Positions 43,609-52,615 of a DNA stretch of 64,000 nt are shown in pieces (the first letter of the stretch is position 1; every line of letters starts with the position of its first letter). Location of the stretch: the NCBI GenBank assembly GCA_003280655.1, contig QCEK01000002.1, forward strand, positions 62,001-126,000, read 5' to 3'. A program made the position numbers and the translations under genes. Source of the stretch: Prochlorococcus sp. AG-355-O17 (GTDB taxonomy: Bacteria; Cyanobacteriota; Cyanobacteriia; PCC-6307; Cyanobiaceae). Under the pieces are notes generated by a model. It searched no databases. It had not been told where the DNA came from and saw only the letters and a program-made list of their open reading frames with translations.

Positions 43609-44004
43609 ATGATAAGTTTTTTTACTTGGAGCGAATTTGATAAGAGCGTAGAACAAATAGCTAATAAATGTAGATTTAAGGAATTTTCTGGGATATATGG
43701 AGTTCCTCGTGGCGGATTATGTCTTGCTGTAGCACTAAGCCATAAATTAAAAATTGAATTAATTTCAGAACCAATAAAGAATTCACTAATAGTAGATGAT
43801 GTTTATGAAACAGGCATTACATTGACGAGCTTCAAGAATATTGAAGGAGCAATGTTTTTTGTATTATTTAGTAAGATCAGACCTACATGGTGGAATACAG
43901 TACATTTAGCAAAACAAAGTCAATGGATTGTTTTCCCTTGGGAAAATACTTTAAATTCAAAAAGTGACCGCGAAGATTACATCAAAAAAAGAGGTTTAAA
44001 TTGA
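43609..44004 (+). CDS. Phosphoribosyltransferase-fold protein
   Basis: GIYGVPRGGLCLAVALS and LIVDDVYETGITL (PRPP-binding motif). Start MISFF at 43609 within track ORF 43564. Confidence 0.85.
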   Translation: MISFFTWSEFDKSVEQIANKCRFKEFSGIYGVPRGGLCLAVALSHKLKIELISEPIKNSLIVDDVYETGITLTSFKNIEGAMFFVLFSKIRPTWWNTVHLAKQSQWIVFPWENTLNSKSDREDYIKKRGLN

Positions 44005-44459
44005 GAAAGAAATTATATTTAGCTAATCCATATGGATTTTCAAAACAAACTAAAACCCTCTTACATGAATTTATTGAAATCTTCAATGATTTAAATGTAG
44101 AAGTATATGAACCTTTTGAGAGAGCAAAACCATTAACTCAACAAAAAAGTCAATGGGCATATGAAGTTGCAAATAGTAATTTCCATGATTTAAAAGAATG
44201 TGATTGTATTTTTGCGATTGTTAATGGAAATCCTCCAGATGAAGGGGTAATGATTGAATTGGGTATCGCAATTGCTTTAAAAAAGGAAATCTTTTTATTC
44301 AGGGATGATTTTAGAAATTGTTCTGATAGCGATCAATATCCATTAAATCTAATGTTATTTCTTGGCCTGCCTAAAGATAATTGGGAAAAATATTATTTTG
44401 AATCATTACAAGACATAAAAAGTAATAAAAAAAGATTTATGGAGTGGGCAAAAAATTAG
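44001..44459 (+). CDS. Nucleoside 2-deoxyribosyltransferase family protein
   Basis: KLYLANPYGFSKQTKTLLHEF, DCIFAIVNGNPPDEGVMIELGIAIALKKEIFLFRDD; TTG start overlapping the PRTase stop by 4 bp. Confidence 0.88.
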   Translation: MRKKLYLANPYGFSKQTKTLLHEFIEIFNDLNVEVYEPFERAKPLTQQKSQWAYEVANSNFHDLKECDCIFAIVNGNPPDEGVMIELGIAIALKKEIFLFRDDFRNCSDSDQYPLNLMLFLGLPKDNWEKYYFESLQDIKSNKKRFMEWAKN

Positions 44460-44544
44460 CCAAATAAACCATTAACCCTCAATTAGAAGTTTTGAGTTTA
44501 AATATATCTGCTGAGGTGCTAAGATAGTATTTATTTAGAAAATT

Positions 44545-44721
44545 TTGACACAGGTTACAGTTGGAGAAAACGAGGGAATTGAGTCAGCCCTTAGAAGATT
44601 TAAAAGACAAGTATCTAAGTCGGGAATCTTTGCAGATTTAAAAAGACTTAGACATCACGAAACCCCTATTGAAAAATATAAAAGAAAGTTGCAACAGAGA
44701 AGAAAAGCAAGAAGAAGATAG
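44545..44721 (+). CDS. rpsU: 30S ribosomal protein S21
   Basis: TTG-start 58 aa [60 protein letters not shown]. Confidence 0.93.
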
Positions 44722-44800
44722 TCTCCTATTTCTCATAAATTTTTTGAATATGAGTTGATATTATAAATTTTTTTAGAAAGGTTTAAAAATAAAGTTTTAA

Positions 44801-45112
44801 CTACTTAAGTTTTTTAAGCTTCTTAACAAGATTTATTCCAACCCCTGACACAGCAAGAAGATCTTTTTCATCTGCAGCAATAACTGCCTTTGTTGTTTTA
44901 AATCCAGCCTCATACAAAGCTTTTGCGCTTTTTGCTCCTACACCTGGAAGTGTAGTCAAAGTTTCAATATTTTTCTTAGAATTAACCGCTTTGGTTTTTG
45001 TTTTTGTTTTTGCAGACTTTGCTACTTTTTTTTCTTTCTTTAAAGGAGATTCAGAAGTTACTGCACTTTTAAATAAAATTGATTTTAGTTTGCTGAGAAA
45101 TTTAGAAATCAT
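44801..45112 (-). CDS. Helix-hairpin-helix DNA-binding protein with Lys-rich N-terminal region
   Basis: IETLTTLPGVGAKSAKALYEAGFKTTKAVIAADEKDLLAVSGVGINLVKKLKKLK: two HhH motifs. Confidence 0.75.
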   Translation of the reverse strand: MISKFLSKLKSILFKSAVTSESPLKKEKKVAKSAKTKTKTKAVNSKKNIETLTTLPGVGAKSAKALYEAGFKTTKAVIAADEKDLLAVSGVGINLVKKLKKLK

Positions 45113-45378
45113 TGCAATATATAAGTAATAAAATTAGCCATTCAGTTTAATATTATCAAATTCCAGAGGAATTAATTACAAGATAAAAACTAACTGCATA
45201 GAAATAATTTATTTACAATTATATAAAGACACACATTTAATATTTATGCAAGCTTGCGAGCCATTGCAAGGTATTCTAAATCATTTTAAAAACTAATAAA
45301 AAGTAAAATAAATATTCAAAATTTAAAGGTATTTATTAATAGTAAAGTTAAAATCTTATTAAAGAACAGATCATAAAA

Positions 45379-45975
45379 ATGAAGCTTATTTTTATAAGTG
45401 GACCTTCCGGAAGCGGGAAAACAACTTTATCTAATCAAATAATAAAAAAAAATAAAAATGGTATTGTGTTAAGTACCGACAATTACTATAAGACAGGTTT
45501 AATAAGTAAATTACTACCAAAATTTATAGAAGGTTTTTTTGATAGAAGTATTAGTTTTAATAACAAACTATTCAAAAAAGATTTTGATTTCATTTATAAG
45601 AATGGAATTTCAATTTGTGAACGCTATTATAATTTCGAAAAGAAAACAATTCAAAATATCTTAAACGAAACAAATAATATTAGTTTTTTAATTGTTGAGG
45701 GTATATTTGCTAAAGAATTCTCAAAAACATTAAATAATAAGGATTATATTTTCTTAGAAATAAAAACTAAAAAAAATGAGTGCATGAAAAGAGTTGTCCA
45801 AAGAGATATAAAAGAAAGGGGGAAGGGAAAAAAACAAGCTGAGAGTGATTTCTTAAAATCATGGAACATTTATTATGAAAAATTCAAACCTAATAGCATA
45901 AAAAATAATACAAATAAATTCATTATTGAAAAAAACACTGATATAGATCACATTCTGAAAAAATTATTTAATTAA
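45379..45975 (+). CDS. Uridine kinase-like P-loop kinase
   Basis: FISGPSGSGKTTLSNQI, STDNYYK, LIVEGIFA. Confidence 0.85.
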   Translation: MKLIFISGPSGSGKTTLSNQIIKKNKNGIVLSTDNYYKTGLISKLLPKFIEGFFDRSISFNNKLFKKDFDFIYKNGISICERYYNFEKKTIQNILNETNNISFLIVEGIFAKEFSKTLNNKDYIFLEIKTKKNECMKRVVQRDIKERGKGKKQAESDFLKSWNIYYEKFKPNSIKNNTNKFIIEKNTDIDHILKKLFN

Positions 45976-47130
45976 GTCTTTAATTTTTTTCTCTAATATT
46001 AAAGCACTTAAAATTGAGCCTTCAATTCTTCCAAATCCATCTCCTTCAAACCAGTCTCCGCAAAATCCAATTTTAGATTTTCTACTAAATTGTAATGATA
46101 ATGGTACGGCAAGGCCAGAAGGCTGTGAAGCTCTCCATTTCATAATGGATATTTTTTCATCAAAAGTTAATTTATGTACTAAAGAATTCTCTTCAAACAA
46201 TTTATTGAAATTTTTAATTATTTTTTGTTTAAAAACTTCTTCATCTTTTGCACTTATATAAGAATTAATTAACTCTGCGTTTTTTGAATGTACTACAATT
46301 CCTAATTTATTATTATCTTGCATCTGAAAAATAATTCTTTCAAATCTATATTTTTTTTCTAAATTATTTTTTAAATAAAAATACCTTAGTTTTTTAGAAT
46401 AATTATCTTTATAACTATAATTTTTATTTGTATAAATTAGAAAAGTTAACCTGGGAATAAATGTTTGTTCTTCTAAGAAATTTAATAGTAAATCTATTTT
46501 TTTATCACTATTAATAGGAATTGCTTTTCTTAATGGAATTTGATTTACATTCAATATTTTTAAAGACCTCTTATGTAACAACAAATTAGTTGAACAAATT
46601 AGATATTTAGACTTGAATTTTTCGCCATTTTTTGATGTTAGTAACCATCCCTTATCATTAAACTTCATATCAACTATTAGGGTTTCAAAGAAATAATCAA
46701 TTTCCTCTTTTAAATTATTTGACTCAATTATCTTTTTCGATAATTCACTCATGGAATCTAAAGATAAATAATTAACCCCGCAAGAAAATTCAGATTTTTT
46801 TTTGGTTTCTAAATTAGAATCTTCATTTAAAAAAAATATTTCTGAGTCGTCAATTTTTATATATTTATTTTCCAATAATTCATCAATATATCTTTTTAAT
46901 AGAAGATTATTTTTACTGTTAGATATATTAAAATTTGGAGAACCATGATTTAGTTTCCATCCTTCATATTTTTTGCTTATTCTTGTACTTGATCTACCTC
47001 CAAGTCCACGACCAATTTCAATTAATCCAACTTTTTTTGTAATATTATTTTTCAGATACTTCGAAGCAAAAACACACGCAGATATACCACCACCTATTAT
47101 TAATAAGTCATATGTAACATCACTTTTCAT
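45964..47130 (-). CDS. Renalase/amine-oxidase-like FAD-dependent oxidoreductase
   Basis: DLLIIGGGISACVFASKYL...GRGLGGRSSTRI; C-terminal GFCGDWFEGDGFGRIEGSILSA. Confidence 0.85.
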   Translation of the reverse strand: MKSDVTYDLLIIGGGISACVFASKYLKNNITKKVGLIEIGRGLGGRSSTRISKKYEGWKLNHGSPNFNISNSKNNLLLKRYIDELLENKYIKIDDSEIFFLNEDSNLETKKKSEFSCGVNYLSLDSMSELSKKIIESNNLKEEIDYFFETLIVDMKFNDKGWLLTSKNGEKFKSKYLICSTNLLLHKRSLKILNVNQIPLRKAIPINSDKKIDLLLNFLEEQTFIPRLTFLIYTNKNYSYKDNYSKKLRYFYLKNNLEKKYRFERIIFQMQDNNKLGIVVHSKNAELINSYISAKDEEVFKQKIIKNFNKLFEENSLVHKLTFDEKISIMKWRASQPSGLAVPLSLQFSRKSKIGFCGDWFEGDGFGRIEGSILSALILEKKIKDLIK

Positions 47131-47150
47131 AGGTTCAATATTGACAGAAA

Positions 47151-47954
47151 TTATCTTTCATTTTCTAAAAAACTATAAACAGAATCAAGTTTCTCTGATG
47201 ATGAAAAATCAGATTCAATTACAGGTGTAATATTATTTTCTTTATAAAAACTAACTAAATCTTTTGTGAAATTAAAAAAATTCTCCAAGGCATATAAATA
47301 CTTTTCAGATATGTATACCTCTTTCCAAGGACGAAATTTAAACCGTGCTATAAATTGTTTAGAAGGAATAAATAAACTTCCAAATAAATTTAATTTTTCT
47401 TCTTTTGCTACGTTTTTAAGATAAGTCACCTCATTCTGAAGAACTTTAATATCCGTACCATATTGAAACCAAATTGAATTTATTAACCCAGTCGAAATTT
47501 TTTTTTCGAACCTTTCTCTTTCTGAAGAAATATTATAATATTTTTTCAAATATGGATTGTAGGCTATACCTAATTTAACTTTTAAATTTTTTTCTTTTTT
47601 TAAATAAGCTAATACATGAACTGAGTCAAAGTTTTTTTTCTTATTTGATCCCGACACAAGCAGAATTTCAAAATTTTTATTAATTTGAGAACTTTTTACA
47701 AAATCTAAAAAATCCTTATAAGATTTTTCTTTATTTTTTGAATATTGATGATAAAGACTATAGTGGTAGGTCACATTAAATTCATTATAGTTTTTAGATA
47801 AATATTTAATAGTTGAACTAAATAAATCCTTCTTTATTAGCCCTTTACACGGAATATTGATATTTTTTATATTATTTAATTTACAGAAATTAAGTTTATT
47901 GTCTAACTGAGAAATATTTTTAAATGATAATTCAAATCTTATAATATTGTTCAT
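47151..47954 (-). CDS. Divergent methylenetetrahydrofolate reductase-fold protein
   Basis: FELSF, NVTYHYSL, EILLVSGSN, VKLGIAYNPYL, RFEKKISTGLINSIWFQYGTD, LFGSLFIPSKQFIARFKFRPW follow MetF order and spacing. Confidence 0.6.
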   Translation of the reverse strand: MNNIIRFELSFKNISQLDNKLNFCKLNNIKNINIPCKGLIKKDLFSSTIKYLSKNYNEFNVTYHYSLYHQYSKNKEKSYKDFLDFVKSSQINKNFEILLVSGSNKKKNFDSVHVLAYLKKEKNLKVKLGIAYNPYLKKYYNISSERERFEKKISTGLINSIWFQYGTDIKVLQNEVTYLKNVAKEEKLNLFGSLFIPSKQFIARFKFRPWKEVYISEKYLYALENFFNFTKDLVSFYKENNITPVIESDFSSSEKLDSVYSFLENER

Positions 47955-47986
47955 TATTTAGATGTCATATTTAATCACTAAATATA

Positions 47987-48223
47987 TTAACTAAAACATG
48001 CATCTACTACGATTCTAATTTTGAAAGTCATCTTTTTATTCTTAGCCTTTACAAAATAACTGGGGGAGATCTCTAATAGAGCTTTTAAAGAAATTTTATC
48101 TTCTCCAGATTTTGCAATAATTTGATTAAAACATTTACAATTTCCTGTTATTAATAAACCAGACAATGATAAATAAAGACTTACAAAATCTCGAAAAATA
48201 TAAAAAAATCTCTTAACAAACAA
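47987..48223 (-). CDS. Hypothetical protein (weak)
   Basis: 78 aa ORF in an otherwise empty gap. Confidence 0.3.
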   Translation of the reverse strand: MFVKRFFYIFRDFVSLYLSLSGLLITGNCKCFNQIIAKSGEDKISLKALLEISPSYFVKAKNKKMTFKIRIVVDACFS

Positions 48224-48386
48224 AAGTTTTAATTTTGATAATTAATTTAAACAAAAAGCAAAGGTTCAATTGTATTGGAAAATAATTAATAAATTATTTC
48301 CCTTCTTCTTATCGCAGATATTTAATCCATAAAAGATTTTCATGAACGCGAGAGGTTAGAATAACAAAAAAGTATTATTTTAAAAT

Positions 48387-48791
48387 ATGACTAGCCAAGA
48401 TTATCTAATTGCAATAGCTTTAATAGAGCAAAACTTAGTTAGAGCAATGCCTCTTGGAGGTAAAGAAATTAAAGATGATTTAGAGGAATCAGAAAATTTC
48501 AAGAAACTTGGAGAAGAGGTCATTTTAAATCTTCTAATGAGAGTGTTTCAAAGAAGTGATGACGGTGCTTTAAAAAGGGCTTCTGAAGAAAAGGGTTTGC
48601 TCCTTGTTCATATGCATCCAAAAAGAATGCAGAAAGAGCTTCCATTCATTAAATCTGAATGGATAAGAGATGGAGATACACAACAGTTTCTAAAATACCT
48701 TGGCAATCTCTCAAAAGAAGTATGGACTGCATCTTTCGTAAAATACAAAGGGATTGAATTTACTTCTATCTCCAAGAATGATGAGATCTAA
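48387..48791 (+). CDS. Hypothetical soluble protein
   Basis: 134 aa intact ORF. Confidence 0.6.
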   Translation: MTSQDYLIAIALIEQNLVRAMPLGGKEIKDDLEESENFKKLGEEVILNLLMRVFQRSDDGALKRASEEKGLLLVHMHPKRMQKELPFIKSEWIRDGDTQQFLKYLGNLSKEVWTASFVKYKGIEFTSISKNDEI

Positions 48792-48814
48792 AATATATTA
48801 AAAATATTATCTTT

Positions 48815-49495
48815 TCAAAGAATTTCTTTCTTTACAATATTATTTTCCCTTGTGACTCTAAAGCAGTTTCTCCCATTACCAAAATCAATTGAGGAATAGT
48901 CAAAATCATTTTTAATATGTAAGGCACAATTTCCCTCAATACATATACAAGATTCAATAATTTCTCTCTGAATAACATCATTAACGTAAGGTTCCCTCTC
49001 CTTCTCTTCATCGAAATGCGGGCATGCAATACCTTCAACTATGCCTAAGCAATCAATTATGGCTAATTCTTTAGCGTAAGAATCAGTTATACCTTTATCA
49101 AACCAACAAATAGCCCCAGCACTTACACCACTCATTACAATTCCTTTTTCATAAGCATTTCGCAAAATTTTATGTAAATTCCATTCCTTCCAAACAGCTA
49201 ACATGCTTTTTGTATTTCCTCCGCCAACATAAATGATGTCTTGAGTTAAAACTTTCTCTTCTAAGTTTTCTGTTCTAGAGAAGAAATCAATATGGCTTGT
49301 TATACAATCAAGTTTAGAAAATGCTCTATAAAAATTTAGTTTGTACAAACTACTATCGCCAGATGCTGTTGGAATAAAGCAAATTTTAGGTCTTTTTTTA
49401 TTACTTAAAGAAACTATATATTTTTCAATTTCAAGAGACCCTAATGAACGTCCAAACCCGCCTCCCCCAATTGCGACTATATTTTTACTAGGCAT
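48815..49495 (-). CDS. Peptidase E (S51 dipeptidase family)
   Basis: IVAIGGGGF, CFIPTASGD, DIIYVGGGNTKSML, MSGVSAGAICWF (S51 nucleophile region). Confidence 0.9.
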   Translation of the reverse strand: MPSKNIVAIGGGGFGRSLGSLEIEKYIVSLSNKKRPKICFIPTASGDSSLYKLNFYRAFSKLDCITSHIDFFSRTENLEEKVLTQDIIYVGGGNTKSMLAVWKEWNLHKILRNAYEKGIVMSGVSAGAICWFDKGITDSYAKELAIIDCLGIVEGIACPHFDEEKEREPYVNDVIQREIIESCICIEGNCALHIKNDFDYSSIDFGNGRNCFRVTRENNIVKKEIL

Positions 49496-49510
49496 ATTAA
49501 ATAAAAAGTT

Positions 49511-49990
49511 TTGTATATGAATCTAAGACAAATTACTATTAAAGATCAACTGGAATTAAAGAAGGTTTATTTTGATTCAATTCAATCTTTAAATGAAAAA
49601 ATTTATAGTCAAGCACAAAAAAGAGCTTGGTCAAGCCAAGCTTGGAATAACCCAAATTTTGATAAGTCAATAATTAAAGGAAAAGGATGGCTTTTAAGTA
49701 AACAAGGAATTATTATTGCTTTTGCCACAAGATATCCCACCGATAGAATTGCGCTATTTTACTGTAAAGGTAAATTCCAAAGAAAAGGCTACGGCTCTAA
49801 GTTACTTCATAAATTAGAAGATGAAGCAAAGAAAGAAGGTTTAGATTCCCTTTATACTGAAGCGAGCTTAATAAGTTATGAATTATTTCTTAAAAATGAA
49901 TGGAAAATTATACGTAAAGAAAAAGTCATTATAAATAACATTTTTTTTGAAAGATATAAAATGACTAAAATTATTAAATTATTTAATTAA
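49511..49990 (+). CDS. GNAT-family N-acetyltransferase
   Basis: RIALFYCKGKFQRKGYGSKLLHKLEDEAKKEGLDSLYTEAS: acetyl-CoA motif R/QxxGxG. Confidence 0.88.
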   Translation: MYMNLRQITIKDQLELKKVYFDSIQSLNEKIYSQAQKRAWSSQAWNNPNFDKSIIKGKGWLLSKQGIIIAFATRYPTDRIALFYCKGKFQRKGYGSKLLHKLEDEAKKEGLDSLYTEASLISYELFLKNEWKIIRKEKVIINNIFFERYKMTKIIKLFN

Positions 49991-49992
49991 TA

Positions 49993-50316
49993 ATGTCTGG
50001 CAAAAGCAAGGGATTTATTCTGATTCAAAGGGTTCTAATTTGGGCGTTATACTTTTTTTCAGGATTTATACTTTATTCAAACCAAGGTATTTTGCCTTCG
50101 TTGATAATTACTTTCTCAAGAATTATTTATCCATTATCTATTTTTTGGTTACAAATAAGAATTAAAAAAAGAACCAATTTTCTGCCTATTGATTCAAAAA
50201 TGACAACTTCGCAATTGTGGTTCAATTTATTACCCGTTATTGCATCTCTGTTAACTTTAATTTTTTCTTTAACTAATTCTTTCTTATATATCCTAGGAAA
50301 ATTAATTAACTCTTAA
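49993..50316 (+). CDS. Hypothetical membrane protein
   Basis: 107 aa, three hydrophobic segments. Confidence 0.55.
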   Translation: MSGKSKGFILIQRVLIWALYFFSGFILYSNQGILPSLIITFSRIIYPLSIFWLQIRIKKRTNFLPIDSKMTTSQLWFNLLPVIASLLTLIFSLTNSFLYILGKLINS

Positions 50317-50430
50317 AATAATTTATTATTATATATTAGCCTTAGAAATTTCTTTCATAAAAAACATAATGTAAAGAAATTTGTCTTTTACTTATATTTG
50401 TTTAAATTTTAAATAGTGATCAATAAAATC

Positions 50431-50580
50431 ATGAAAAATATTTCATTGAAGGGAAATATTAATTTTGATAAAAAAAAAGATATAAATGATTATGAATTAT
50501 TCTCTTTAAAAATCACAGATAGTTTATATAAAAAAGATATTGGAAAATTTCTTGAGACTCTATCTTCTCATTTTATTTAG
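50431..50580 (+). CDS. Hypothetical small protein, 49 aa
   Basis: MKNISLKGNINFDKKKDINDYELFSLKITDSLYKKDIGKFLETLSSHFI. Confidence 0.35.
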   Translation: MKNISLKGNINFDKKKDINDYELFSLKITDSLYKKDIGKFLETLSSHFI

Positions 50581-50672
50581 GAAAATATTCTTTTTCTGAT
50601 CTTCAAATTCAAACAGTGCCATTAATAAATAATTATTTGAGGGATAATGAGTAAAATCTTAAGAATATTACA

Positions 50673-50990
50673 ATGCAATTATTTCTTGCTGACTGCCAAT
50701 TCCCAGATATTGAGAATCAAGTGAAAGCTTATCAATTATTTGTAGAAGCTTGGGAAAACGGTGAAATTGCAAAATCAGATAAAACAGATAAATTTGAGAT
50801 GTTATTTAGAGTCCATGCTCCAGGGGAGGGTAGAGTAGTTTGTTTGTGTAAGGCAGAGAGTGATAAAGAAATTTTCGAGCATTTTGCTCCATGGAGAGCC
50901 AAATTTGGCATTCATATGGAATTTACACCCGTAATAAGTTGTCAAAATGTTGTTGATTACCATAAAGATTTGTTCAAAACTTTAGGGTAA
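50673..50990 (+). CDS. DUF3303-family protein
   Basis: 105 aa; YQLFVEAWENGEI...EMLFRVHAPGEGRVVCLCKAESDKEIFEHFAPWRAKFGIHMEFTPVI. Confidence 0.75.
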   Translation: MQLFLADCQFPDIENQVKAYQLFVEAWENGEIAKSDKTDKFEMLFRVHAPGEGRVVCLCKAESDKEIFEHFAPWRAKFGIHMEFTPVISCQNVVDYHKDLFKTLG

Positions 50991-51013
50991 TTAGCTTAAA
51001 CCTAAAATTTATC

Positions 51014-51193
51014 GTGATTAAACCTTTTTCCAATTTCATTTATAAAAAAAAAGATAGAAATTTTCCTTCTTCGAAAAATAAGCTTAAGAAAGAAGAAAAC
51101 GTCAAATCTAAACCATTAATTATATTTGGTTTTATTATCTCATTAACTTCAATCTTTTTACTTTTATTCACCATTAATAATAAATTTGGATGA
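51014..51193 (+). CDS. Small single-TM protein, 59 aa (GTG start)
   Basis: Basic N-terminus followed by PLIIFGFIISLTSIFLLLFTI. Confidence 0.4.
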   Translation: MIKPFSNFIYKKKDRNFPSSKNKLKKEENVKSKPLIIFGFIISLTSIFLLLFTINNKFG

Positions 51194-51263
51194 TATATGA
51201 GTAATTAGAACTATTACCTGGGAACAAATATGTTCTATTATTAATTTAAGAATAACTAACTAA

Positions 51264-51380
51264 ATGGCGTTTAACGAAGGGGGGATGGCATCGGGCCTTC
51301 TAATTATCGCAGTATCAATAGTTTTTGCTGCCGGTTTTGGATTCTTAATCTTGCATTTTGTACCTGGAACTCCATTTTAA
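51264..51380 (+). CDS. Small single-TM protein, 38 aa
   Basis: MAFNEGGMASGLLIIAVSIVFAAGFGFLILHFVPGTPF. Confidence 0.55.
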   Translation: MAFNEGGMASGLLIIAVSIVFAAGFGFLILHFVPGTPF

Positions 51381-51412
51381 TTTATCTAACTGAATTTGAT
51401 TCACAAAATATC

Positions 51413-51682
51413 TTAAACATTAACAGTTTCTAATTCCTGCATTTGATTATCATCAGAATTAGATTTTTTCTTTAATCGATAGGCATAAACTAAAGATCCT
51501 AAAGCTATGGTACTAGAGGCAAAAATCCCAGATATAAGTATCAAGGCAAAAAGACCTCCTATTAGTCCTCCTTTTAATCTAAGCAAATTTGATTTAATTA
51601 AAAGTATTGATAAAAAAATAATAGTAGCTTTAAGAGAAGTGATTTTCAAAAAAGTAAATGGATAAAAAGGATTTAACAACAT
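51413..51682 (-). CDS. Hypothetical membrane protein, 89 aa
   Basis: Two TM segments with a basic linker and acidic tail. Confidence 0.55.
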   Translation of the reverse strand: MLLNPFYPFTFLKITSLKATIIFLSILLIKSNLLRLKGGLIGGLFALILISGIFASSTIALGSLVYAYRLKKKSNSDDNQMQELETVNV

Positions 51683-51737
51683 TTCTTAGGGGTAATGTAA
51701 TTTAAGTCAATTCTAAAAATAAATTTAAAAAACCGCA

Positions 51738-51759
51738 TAAAAAAAGACTCAAATGAGTC
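51738..51759 (-). terminator. Intrinsic terminator for the 51788-51925 minus-strand ORF
   Basis: GACTCA-AA-TGAGTC with an A run on the + strand (T run on the minus strand); may be bidirectional. Confidence 0.7.
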
Positions 51760-51787
51760 TTTTAAAATCTATATTAAATATGATGAT

Positions 51788-51925
51788 TTATGCATCTGGG
51801 TCAAAATTCTTTAGGTTTGGACCTGCCACAAGACCAACAAGACCAAAAAGGACTAAAGAACCAATTCCAAAGCCTGCTGCCCATGGGTTGAAACCACCTA
51901 AAGCAAAAGAAGCTAATAAATTCAT
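51788..51925 (-). CDS. Small membrane protein, 45 aa (track ORF extends to 51994)
   Basis: MNLLASFALGGFNPWAAGFGIGSLVLFGLVGLVAGPNLKNFDPDA; followed by a terminator. Confidence 0.6.
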   Translation of the reverse strand: MNLLASFALGGFNPWAAGFGIGSLVLFGLVGLVAGPNLKNFDPDA

Positions 51926-52058
51926 GATTTTAAAACATAATATCTCCGAGTAAGCATACAGATTTTTATGAAAAATATACCTATATTGAGACATTTCTTC
52001 GTAATTATTAGAATGGTTTAACTATCTCTTCATAAGAAATCCACAAAATTTTTATTAT

Positions 52059-52508
52059 TTGTTCTATTATCGAGACATTAATATTTTGTTGGCGCAATCT
52101 ACGACCATCAAAACTGTTTTTTTCCTCATGACTTCCAACTATACCTTTATTTATGATGGAGAATGCCCATTCTGCAATCATTTTGCTGAGCTCCTTGAGA
52201 TCAAAAGCAAGATAAATAACATTAAAATTCTAGATGGTCGTAAAAATTTAACTCTAATCAAATCCCTCCTACAGAAAGGTTATGACCTTGATAAAGGAGC
52301 TATTCTCCTGAAAGATGAAGATGTCTTTCATGGGGCAGATGCAATTAATAATATTTGCAAACAGATAAATAATCCCTCAAGTAGTTTACTTTTGTTACTG
52401 TCTAGAGTTTTTAAATCAAACAAACGAACAAATTTGATCTTTCCTTTACTAGTCAGAGCCAGAAGATTCGCATTGATATCAAAAGGTATTTCAACATCCA
52501 TAGTTTAA
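52059..52508 (+). CDS. Thiol-disulfide oxidoreductase DCC family (DUF393)
   Basis: TFIYDGECPFCNHFAELL (DGxCxxC), GADAINNICKQ. True start probably the internal Met before TSNYTFIYDG. Confidence 0.85.
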   Translation: MFYYRDINILLAQSTTIKTVFFLMTSNYTFIYDGECPFCNHFAELLEIKSKINNIKILDGRKNLTLIKSLLQKGYDLDKGAILLKDEDVFHGADAINNICKQINNPSSSLLLLLSRVFKSNKRTNLIFPLLVRARRFALISKGISTSIV

Positions 52509-52615
52509 AAATAAAAACTTTCTAAATATTAAATAACATATTTATAAGCTTCTGTATCAATAAATGATAATTAATTATTTCTTAGCTAGAACTAGGTGGT
52601 AACAACTAGTATTAA

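Noticed and set aside
48832-49038. Minus-strand 68-aa ORF
   Set aside because: Alternative frame inside the peptidase E gene.
51753-51953. Plus-strand 66-aa ORF, Pro/Lys-rich
   Set aside because: Antisense to the small membrane ORF 51788-51925 and begins inside its terminator.
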